A program made the translations under genes and the position numbers. Positions 9,262 to 18,500 of a DNA stretch of 64,000 bases are shown one piece after another; position 1 is the stretch's first letter; each line of letters opens with the position of its first letter. This stretch comes from a virus. The stretch is taken from IMG/VR virus record IMGVR_UViG_3300021363_000005, positions 1 through 64,000 of that record; one strand, given 5' to 3'. A model generated the notes under the pieces. It did no database searches. It was given only the letters and a program-made list of their open reading frames with translations, and was not told where the DNA came from.

Positions 9262-11376
9262 ATGACACTCAAGAATGAGATCTTTGAGGGCATCGCTGCC
9301 TACAAGGCGCTGACGCCAACGCCGCAGGACGACTACTACAAATACCGTCTAGGACAGCTCAAGAAAAAACAGAAGGACGACGACGCCGTCACTCAAGGCG
9401 CGAAGGACGAGATCGACGAACAGAACCGGCGGCGTGCTGCGGGCGGTCCGCCGGGCACCCCGGTACCGACGGTTGCTTCGACGGCGATGCCCGGGTCGAC
9501 ACAGACCGCGCTCAATACGTCGACGTGGGATCCGACCCAGCCGATTGGCCAAGCGAACATGCCGACCGACCAACAGGGTGGCATGATCCATGCGTTCAAG
9601 GATGGCGGTGCGGTCGATGACGAAAGCGATGTTGACCGGCTCGTTGCTCAACTGCTGACTGAAGACCGCGCGCGAGGTCAATACGGTGGCCAGACCTACG
9701 GTGGCGAGACCCACGGTGGTGCGCAATTCGGCGGCAATAAATTTGGCGGCAATAAGTTTGGTGGTGCGCGGTTCGGTGCCAGCAGCCCCCCTGATGAGCC
9801 GCCGCCTAGTACGCCCGAGCGGCCTACGCCTACGCCCCTGCCTACTCCTCCGGCAGAGCCCAGCACGCCCGAGGAACGCGAGCGTGCGATCTGGGGTCAG
9901 GAGTCAGTCGACCGAGCGAATGCCGCGCGCGACGCGGCGATGGCTACCGTTCGACGCGGCCAAGCCGTTCGACCGATGCCGGGGGAGGATCGTGCCTTCG
10001 CAGCGGATTGGCCGCCCCGGGATGATCGTGAGCCTCCACCCTCGGATACGGTTCCTTCAGCACCGGGGTTCGAGGGCGCGCAACCTTACGCTCCTATCGG
10101 CACCACCACTCCGGGCGAAGCAGCAATGGCGGCGCGCAGGGCGTTTTTTCCGCCGACCTCGCCGCGAGTAGAGCCGCCCCCTGCGCCGGTCGGTGCCGGG
10201 GCGGGTACAGCAGCGGGTCAGCAGGTTGCCGCCGCCGCTCCGCAGCCAGCTGCGCCAGCGCCGCCAACTCCTCCATGGACGCAGCAGCGGTCGCAGCCTT
10301 CGCTGGGCGTACCGACGCAAGCATTGAGCACGACGCCCCCGTCGTCTCCTGCACCCGCGCCCGCGCCCGCGCCGGCCCCCGCGAGACCGACTGGCCCCAC
10401 CGGGACGGCAAGCACACCGGCACCGCCGCCGACGGCAGGTGCTGCCAACGCGCCAAGCACTGCTCCGAAGGGGAGCCTAGCCGATCAGTCGCGGGTGACG
10501 GCGTTCGACCCAACGGCCGATCTCAACGATCCGCGCAACGCGCACCGCGTCGACCAGAGCGGGGCGACGGTCATGCCCACCCAGCAGGACATGCACGCCG
10601 TGCTGAATGCTGGGCTGCAGGCAGCACCGGGTGGCGGAGCTCAACAGCCGCCGCCGGGTCAAGGAGCGGTGTCACGCCCGGTGTTCAACCAGTGGGTCGA
10701 CGCGCACAACCAAGGTGGGCGGTTGACATCCGGTCAAGCCCTCATGGTCGGCATGGTTGGTAAGTACAAAGTTTTGTTGAGCCAAGGTCGCCAAGCCGAG
10801 GCGTCGCAGATGGCATGGGGTCTCATTCAGGCGGCCAATCTCGAGGCCGCGTCGTGGGGCGACGTCGCTAAGGACCAAATCCATGCGAACAACCTGCCCG
10901 GTGCGGTGGCCAGCATCGCCAAGGCGGCCGATCTTAGCCCGGACGGAATGCACCATCGTCCGAGCCCCGATGGACGGTCGATTGAGACCTACGATAACAA
11001 CGGCAAGCTGACAGCGACGACGCCGATGGATGGCCGGATGGCGCTGGCGGCGGCGATGGGTCTGCAAGATGGCACGCTGATGTGGGCGGCGCTGCAGAGC
11101 ACCGTCGCGTCGACCCAGAAACCCGACAGGAATGCCGAAGGACGGCAGCTCACCAACGACCTGCGTCGCCAGCAGATTGAGGGCGCACGCCTGCGTAATA
11201 AGAAGCTGGCATCTGCCGGGACCGGTGGCGGCGGCGGCGGGTCCGCTGCCGGTGCGGAGTTGGCGGCGCTGTTCGGGCAGACTAATGCGTCGGCTCATGT
11301 TGCCGGTCCACCGCAGGGTGGTGGCGAAGACGACAGTTGGATTGACCGAGAGACCACAAACCCACCGGATGAATAG
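9262..11376 (+). CDS. Large low-complexity virion protein with FGG repeats
   Basis: 704 residues. A helical charged N-terminus, the motif FKDGGAVDDE near residue 112, then a run of seven-residue YGG/FGG repeats (nt ~9681-9780: YGGQTYGGETHGG..., FGGNKFGGNKFGG), then a ~270-residue Pro/Ala-rich stretch, then an ordered C-terminal region (FNQWVDAHNQGGRLTSGQAL... onward). Second of four consecutive internal-virion-like genes. Start ATG follows the previous stop by one base. Confidence 0.6.
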   Translation: MTLKNEIFEGIAAYKALTPTPQDDYYKYRLGQLKKKQKDDDAVTQGAKDEIDEQNRRRAAGGPPGTPVPTVASTAMPGSTQTALNTSTWDPTQPIGQANMPTDQQGGMIHAFKDGGAVDDESDVDRLVAQLLTEDRARGQYGGQTYGGETHGGAQFGGNKFGGNKFGGARFGASSPPDEPPPSTPERPTPTPLPTPPAEPSTPEERERAIWGQESVDRANAARDAAMATVRRGQAVRPMPGEDRAFAADWPPRDDREPPPSDTVPSAPGFEGAQPYAPIGTTTPGEAAMAARRAFFPPTSPRVEPPPAPVGAGAGTAAGQQVAAAAPQPAAPAPPTPPWTQQRSQPSLGVPTQALSTTPPSSPAPAPAPAPAPARPTGPTGTASTPAPPPTAGAANAPSTAPKGSLADQSRVTAFDPTADLNDPRNAHRVDQSGATVMPTQQDMHAVLNAGLQAAPGGGAQQPPPGQGAVSRPVFNQWVDAHNQGGRLTSGQALMVGMVGKYKVLLSQGRQAEASQMAWGLIQAANLEAASWGDVAKDQIHANNLPGAVASIAKAADLSPDGMHHRPSPDGRSIETYDNNGKLTATTPMDGRMALAAAMGLQDGTLMWAALQSTVASTQKPDRNAEGRQLTNDLRRQQIEGARLRNKKLASAGTGGGGGGSAAGAELAALFGQTNASAHVAGPPQGGGEDDSWIDRETTNPPDE

Positions 11377-11378
11377 TG

Positions 11379-12503
11379 ATGCCTGATCTAGCTTTCAGTC
11401 CGGACGCACCGGAGTACGGGCCCGAAGTCGCGCAAGCTCCTCCGCCCGAGTTGATGCAGTCGCCTTTTCAGAGGCTGCCGGCAGCTGCGCCGTCGCCTGT
11501 TCAAGCGCCGCCCGCGCCGCCCGCGCCGCCGACGGGACAGGGCGATCAGCTTGGCGTGCAAACCGGCACGCCGCCGCCAGCGCCGACACCGGAGCAGGTG
11601 AAACAACAGACTGCTGCTGAAGCAGCCGACGATATGGAACAGCAAAAGGCTGCCGACCTCGAAGAGGAACAGCAGTACAAGACCTTGCGGTCTCATCACG
11701 GCAACTATGACATTCTAAAAGACAACGTCACTGCTGATAGTCATCCAGATACCCCTAAGTTGCAGCGGGCATTGGAGCTCTATAGCAAGCTGGGCAAGGG
11801 TGACCCTGCGATCAAGCAGTACAAACCGCTGATCGACGGTCTGAAAGCGAAAATCAATACCGAGACCAAGGCGCAAAATGACAAGGTGAACGCTGCACGC
11901 AAGGTCGAGGCGGCGCAGGCTGACGCCAAGTATGAAGATGTCAATCAGCGTGAGCGCACCTACGGAACAATCGGCACCATCGTCGACACCGTCGCTGGTG
12001 ACTATGGCGACCGCGCCAAGGATCGCGATCCCAAGGTGGCGCAGGCAAGCGATTTCACCGTCAAGACGTCGCCGCTTACCACCATGTCGATCAAGAAGCG
12101 CGACGGGACGGTATCCTATGAGCCGCTGCGCAACGCTGCGACGTCGATTGCCACGTTGAACGGTCGCATGCCTCCTGACGCTGCGGTGAACCACGTGCTG
12201 TCCATGGCGTCGCCGCTGGGTTTCGACGACAAAGGCAAGCCGCTGACCGGCGTCAACGGCAAGACCGGTGCCGGTGCGACGACCTATCAGGTGATCGGCC
12301 GCGACGTGCGCGACAACTATCTGGTCGTGACCAACGACGGTACGCACTTGCGGGTTGATCCCGATACGATGGCGCAGGTACGACAGGCCCGGCAGATGGG
12401 ATGGAGGGCGGCCAAGCAGTGGCAAACTGATCAGAAGAAAGCGGCTGAGCCTGATTGGCTCACTCGTACCTATCGAAGCGTCATTCCCGGGAAGGGCTTC
12501 TGA
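11379..12503 (+). CDS. Virion-region protein with Pro-rich N-terminus
   Basis: 374 residues from ATG 11379; a GTG at 11376 is an alternative. Residues ~15-75 are Pro/Ala/Gln-rich, ~75-190 helical and charged (EEEQQYKTLRSHHGNYD...), and ~215 to the end is a beta-containing region (TYQVIGRDVRDNYLVVTNDGTHLRVD). The stop overlaps the start of the giant gene (TGATG). Probably an internal or ejection protein; no family recognised. Confidence 0.6.
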   Translation: MPDLAFSPDAPEYGPEVAQAPPPELMQSPFQRLPAAAPSPVQAPPAPPAPPTGQGDQLGVQTGTPPPAPTPEQVKQQTAAEAADDMEQQKAADLEEEQQYKTLRSHHGNYDILKDNVTADSHPDTPKLQRALELYSKLGKGDPAIKQYKPLIDGLKAKINTETKAQNDKVNAARKVEAAQADAKYEDVNQRERTYGTIGTIVDTVAGDYGDRAKDRDPKVAQASDFTVKTSPLTTMSIKKRDGTVSYEPLRNAATSIATLNGRMPPDAAVNHVLSMASPLGFDDKGKPLTGVNGKTGAGATTYQVIGRDVRDNYLVVTNDGTHLRVDPDTMAQVRQARQMGWRAAKQWQTDQKKAAEPDWLTRTYRSVIPGKGF

Positions 12504-15500
12504 TGCAGAACGAGTTCACCAAGCCGGGATTTCTGTCAGGCATTCGTGATCCGACCGAGGCGGCACCGGAAGACACCAACACGCGGTCGTGGGGGCAGTT
12601 CGGTGCCGATACGGCGATTGGTCTGGCCAAGCCGTTGGTCGGCGCAGCGCGCACGGTCACGCAGGGCGCTCGCATGGGTCTCGACGAGCTGCCGCCGGAG
12701 GCTCGACCGGAGTGGTTGGGTGACGCGGCACATGGTCCGGTAGCTGACGTCGACCGTTCGCTGGGCAGCGCCGAGAAGTGGCTCGACGATCAGCGTTCGG
12801 CGCGTGACAAGGCGCTCGACACTGACTCGCCATTTCCCGGTCCTGACCAGCGCAGCTTCTGGCGGGAGCCGATTGCTTCGACCGTTCATCAGATAACGCC
12901 GCTCATTCCGATGGTGGCGGGTGCGGTCCTGACCGGCGGCACCAGTTTAGCGGCGCAGGCTGGCGTGGCGGCGACGTTCGGTTTGCTGGGTGTCGGCTCG
13001 TCGCTCAGCCAGTTGCGCGATGCTTCCGAGCAAATGCCAATCGATGAACTTAGAAAGTTACCGCAGTACCAAGAGTTCAATGGCGACGAGCAGGCTGCCC
13101 GCAACAAGGTGTTCAAGGACTCGGTCGATTTGAAAACCGAGGCGGCGACGTTCATCGTGAATGGAGCGACGTTCGGTGCCTTCTTGCAGGGCATCGGCAG
13201 TCCGGCCAAGAAGGCGCTGGCGCAACGTCTCAAGAGCATGCTGATCGGCGGTACGGAAGGCGCTGGCATCGGTGCGGCGCAAGGTGCTGTCAGCTCCTAC
13301 GGCGAAGAGCTGGGTAAGGTTCGGCGTGGCGAGCAGGAGAGCATTGACCCCGCCAAGGTGGCGGAGAGCACTGAGAGCGGCACGGCGTTTGGTCTGCCGA
13401 TGGGGCTGCACCATTTCGTTTCACCGCACAGACCCGGCCAGAAACCGTCTGAGGAACCACCGGCACCGACGTCGACGCCGCTTGACACCGATGTTAAGAG
13501 CGTCGCAACGCAGGCGCTGCAGACTGACACACCGCCTCCTGAGCCGACGATGTCGCCGTTCGGCGGCGACACGGGCGTACCCGGTCCACAGCAAGCGCCC
13601 AGTGCGCCGTTGCCGCCCGAGTTTCCCAACATCGAGCGGCCCGGTCTCCCGCAGCCCGGCGACTTTCCCCCAAGTAGCTCGCCGGGTCCGCCGCCTCCAC
13701 CTGCCGGACCGTCTCCCCCAATTCCCGGTGCCGGTGGTGGAGGTGGCGGTGCTCCTCCTGTTGGCGGTGCGCCGATGTCGACGCGTTCGCGGACGGGCGT
13801 GCCCGGACCGGCACGCGCGCCGACCGAGCCGCTGGCCCCACGTTTTGCTGAGATCGAGCGCCCGGGGTTGCCCAGCCCCGGCGACTTCGGTGCGGAACCA
13901 GAACCGGCTGTGCCGAGTTCTCCTGTCGCGGCACCGCGCCCTGCCCCCGCTGAAGCTGCGGTGGCCGCCCCGGCTCGACCGGCTCCTGTTGTGGCACGGG
14001 AGGAGCCGGCGGCCGGGCCTACTGCGGCTCGAGTTGCCGCGCGTGAAATCCCACAGGGTGGCGGTGAAGGTGTAACTCCCGGTGTAACTCCGGAGGTTAG
14101 ACAGGAAGCACGTGCTGAGCCGCGTCGTGAGACGACGATCACGCCCGGTGCCGAGACGGCCATCGCGCCTGTCACGCAGCGTGCCGAGCATGCGCCGGTC
14201 ACCTTGGGTGAGACGCTGTCGGAAGAAGCGCAGGCTCACATGGCGCGGGCACGCGAGCAGGCCGAGACAGCCCAGAACGAACGCAACGCTAAGACGGTTG
14301 CCGCGCGCACCGGCCGGACGATGGAGCGCACCGGCAAGGTCAAGACCGGCGTCGAGCGGGCGCTCGAAGTCGCGCTCAAGGCGTGGAAGGCGAGCAAGGA
14401 GAAAACTGCCGAGGGCTGGCAGACGCTGCGCCGGCAGGCGATCAACGTCGAAGCAGGGCGGGTCGCGGCCGGGCTCAGGGCCAAGGGGTACCTGAACCAG
14501 ATCGGCGAGCGGCCGGTGACACCGGGTGGCGTCGCGCGGGAAGTCGAGCGCATTCGCACCCGTGGTCAGCCGCGCAAGGCACCGGCAGCCGATACCAACG
14601 AAGTCCTCACGCCCGAGGAAGTGAGTTTTGCCAACCGGCTCGACGAGCTGCATCGGCGGATCACGCCGGACATGCCGCAGCTGCAGTACCGCGCCACCAT
14701 CCGTCCGATGCTGGCTGAGGCACGCCGGCTCGACGCGGCTCGCCATGAGAACGGCCAGCCGGCGATTTTCGAACGGGCACTGCCCAAGCCGCCGGGCATC
14801 GCGCGCTCGCTCGAACATCAGTTCAACGATCATGCCCACCGGCTGGAATTGCTGCGTCATCTGTCGCCGGACGAGTTTGCCAATTCCGAAGTCGTGCGCT
14901 CGACCCTGCAGAAGATGGCCGACATCAACGAGAAACGCGTCCCGCAGCGCGCGATCATGCGGCCGACAGAACCTGAGATTGACACGGTGTCAGGCCAGCT
15001 TGTGCGCCGCGAACAGCCGCCCGAGCCCACGGGGTTCCGCCCGCAGCCACACACCGAGTACCGCCCGTTGCCGACGCCCAGCTGGGTATCCGAAAAACTG
15101 GCGCAGGCGCACACCCAGACCGCACCGTCGATCATCGAGCACCAGCCCTACGCCGAGGCTGTCGCGTCCTTGGCAGGCCGCCAGTACCCCCGCCTGCCGG
15201 CGCAGCTGCCGACGGGCACCGCTGAGGTTAGGCGCATGCGGTCCGAGGCGACGGCGGCCGGGCAGCGGCATGACGTCGGCACGGTCTATCCGCAGGGTGC
15301 AGCGACGCCCGGTAGGGGCAAGGAGCGGCCGCTGACGTCGGCTCAGTTCGAACGGGAGCAGGAGGCGCATCGCGTCAAGACGGCAGCCGGCACGCCGCAC
15401 GGCGAGGAGCTGCGCCGTGAAGCGGGGCATGCTCAGCGTGAGCTGACGCCGACCGAGGCGCGCGAGCTGGCGGCTGCCAAGCTGGCTGAGGAACGCGAGA

Positions 15501-18500
15501 AAGGAACCGAGCGGCGTGAACATCTCGGTGAGATACCCAAAGAGGAAGACCTCAACACGCTGGTTGATCAGGCGCTGGGCAAGAAGGAAGGGGCAGCCGC
15601 CACGCAGACGACGCGCAGCAAGCACACTCAGATGCGCGAGATCATCATCGAGCACAGCATCAACAGCGTACTGAAAAAACATTTCGGCGCGGAACTGGAA
15701 AACCTGCGCAGTATGATGGACCGCTTGCAGATCGGCCTGCCGCCGATCAAGCCTGCCGAGCTCGCAGCGCTCGAAGCGCAAGGCGTCACGGGCGGCCGGA
15801 AGTCGCAAGCCATTCGTGCCGGCAAGCCGGTGGCACCGCGTGAGCTGGTCAGCCGGCCCAAGCGTGGCTCGGCGCTGACCGGCGCTGCCTTGGACCAAGC
15901 TGTTGTTAAACGGATCATGGAGATTGCCGGCGAACATGTGCCTAAAACGCTTGGCAAGGAGCAGGCGGCGGCGCTCAAGGTCGACCCTGCCCGCTTCGGT
16001 CTGCGGCTCGAGGCTGAGGAAAAGCCGCGTGGCACACGTGAGAGTTTTAAGGCTCTGCGTGAGGAGCATGAGAGCGCGCTGATCGATTGGCAGAACAAGG
16101 TGTTCGACCAGATCACGGCAGGCTACGAACTGAAGCCGGTCCTTGAAGAGATCATCGCGACGGCCAAGAGAATTACCGCTGAACAGCGCCAGCAGCGCGG
16201 CATCACCGGTCAGTCGATCAAGACGTGGATCCCCAACGGGCGTGATGCCCGCACCGCCGATGGTCGCATCTTCAAGAAGTACAATGCCGGCCACGCCGAG
16301 GAGAAGGCGACGCACTTCAACATGCTGGCCGACATCATGAATGCTGACGAGCAGATCAGGCTGGCGCAGGCGGCGGCACCGACGGTCGATGCCTTCGACC
16401 ACATGCGAGCGCCTGACGTGCAGCGTGTCATCGGCCAGCTCATTCCCGAACTCGGCAAGCTGGGCAGCGACTGGCGGCTCTATGAAGGCGGCATGGCCAA
16501 GGCGATCAATGAGGAGCGTCGGGCCAAGTCGGAAGAAGTCACCGAGCGTATGAAGGGTGTGCGGCCCGCCGAGGGTGGTGACGAGGAAACGCGGGCGGAA
16601 ATTCCCGAGACAGCGCCGTCGGCCGAGGAACAGATGCTGGCGGCCGAGCCCACTTTCGAAACCGAGGGTGACCGACGAGCGCGCGAAAACCGCAACAAGC
16701 GCGAATGGCAGGACATGATCGCCGCGCAGCGGCCCTCGACGCAGGTCAGCGGCGCTCGGGTGGTCGGCACGCGGGCCAAGGGCGCGTTTGAAAAGATACC
16801 CAAGACCGAGGAGTTGCCGCCCGGTGAAGGACGCAAGCTCTCCGGTGCCGAACTCGAGGAAGCCAAGCAGCGTCTGCTGGCCAACCGGCGTAACCGCCCG
16901 ACTGACGGCCCGCCGCCCGAGACGGCTGGCGAGTACCGCGCCGAGGTACAGGGCGCACGCGAGGCGCTGGCGACCGACGATCCGCAGCATCCGCTGATCA
17001 GCGACCACGAACCGGCGGCTGCCTCGCTCGACCGGGCCAAGGACATCATCAAGCGCGGCGAGGCGGGTGACGTTTCTTCCTTCATCACGCCCGAGTTCAT
17101 TGACAAATTGTCAACGGTCAATGCGGGCGTGCGTGTCCTGCATGCGCCGGTCGAGGTGGTGGCCGGTGAGCGCGGCGAGGGTCAGGCATTCTACCAGCCC
17201 GACAAGGACCGTATCGTCCTCAGCAACAACGTGAGCAGCGGCGACTACGTCAAGAACGTGGTGCACGAGCATGTCCACGCCGCGACCGAGCACCTGCTGG
17301 ACAGCGACGCCGCCTTCCGCAGTGAGGTCGAGGACCTGCGGCAGCGCGCCGAGGCGCATGCCAAGCAGGCGGGCGTCACCAACCAGCGCCTGCTCTATGG
17401 CCTGCGCGACCCGCACGAGTTTCTGTCGGAGAGCCAGTCCAACCCTGAGTTCCGCGCCATGCTGGGCCGTGCGTCGGCTCCCAGCCGGGGTGTCATTCAG
17501 GGGGCCAAGAACGTCATCAACGCGCTCTACCGCAGCATTCGTGACGCATGGCGCAGGGTGGTCGGCGAGAAGGATGGCGACACCGCGCTCGACGTGCTGT
17601 TCCGCGATACCTCCTCGGTGCTGGGCCGCACCGACAAGCTGGTCGCCAAGACACTTGACCGGCTGGCCATGGAAGGGCGGCAGCCCGGTGGCACGGCGGA
17701 GGGCCGGCGTTATAGCCCGCTGACCGACAAGGTTGCTGCGACGGCGTCACGGGTCGGCAAGGACGCGTGGTCGGCCGTCGCGCAGTCGCCCAAGTTCGAC
17801 ATCGGCATGTCGCTGCACTCGACGATGGATCTTGCCCGGCGTGGCGTGAAGGATTTTCAGGGCCATGCGCTCAAGGTGGCGCAGGTCATGGCGCGCAAGG
17901 CGACCGAGCGCGGCCGCATCATTAAGGAACAGGATCAGCCCAAGCTGCTGCGCACTGCGAAGTGGCTGAACGGCCTGAACAAGGACATGCGGATCAAGGT
18001 CGAAAAGTTCTTGACCGACGAGACGATGCATGGCGCGCACGCCGATGTGGCGTTGAACGATCCGAAGAACAAGCACATCAGCCTGTTCGAGCCGTTCAAC
18101 GAGGCAGGGCCCAAGCCGTGGGCGCTGCGCGACGCGCAGGTCCATCGCATGCATGAGGGCATGCGCGAGCGCTACAACGAGCTGACGCAGGTGCCGGGCT
18201 TCGTCGAGAACCGCGCTGCGCTGCATAAGTTCTTTGCCGACCGTGAGACCGAAATTCGGCACGAGGTGACCAAGGCGCTGACCGAGCATCTCGGCATCCT
18301 ACCGGCGTCTGCCGACACGCCCCGACTGAAGGCTGCCGCCATCGAGGTCATCCAGAAGCACATCTTGAACGAGAAGATGGACGTCGGGGAGAAGCAGCGA
18401 CTGGAAGCGATCAAGAGTGAGGCCGGTCGCAGCAACTTCCGCGATGTCGTGGCCCGGATCCGCCGCACGCCTGAGCTCAATCGGCTGGCCGGTCCCTACA

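Noticed and set aside
7007-10739. TTGACATCCGGTCAA (7007) and TTGACATCCGGTCAA-like (10724) as P1
   Set aside because: The left half fits but the centre and right half differ (CCGGTCAA); both are in codons and could be chance.
14990-17008. 672-residue leftward ORF within the giant gene
   Set aside because: Shadow of a real coding frame: His/Arg/Leu-rich composition typical of antisense reading, no recognisable motif.
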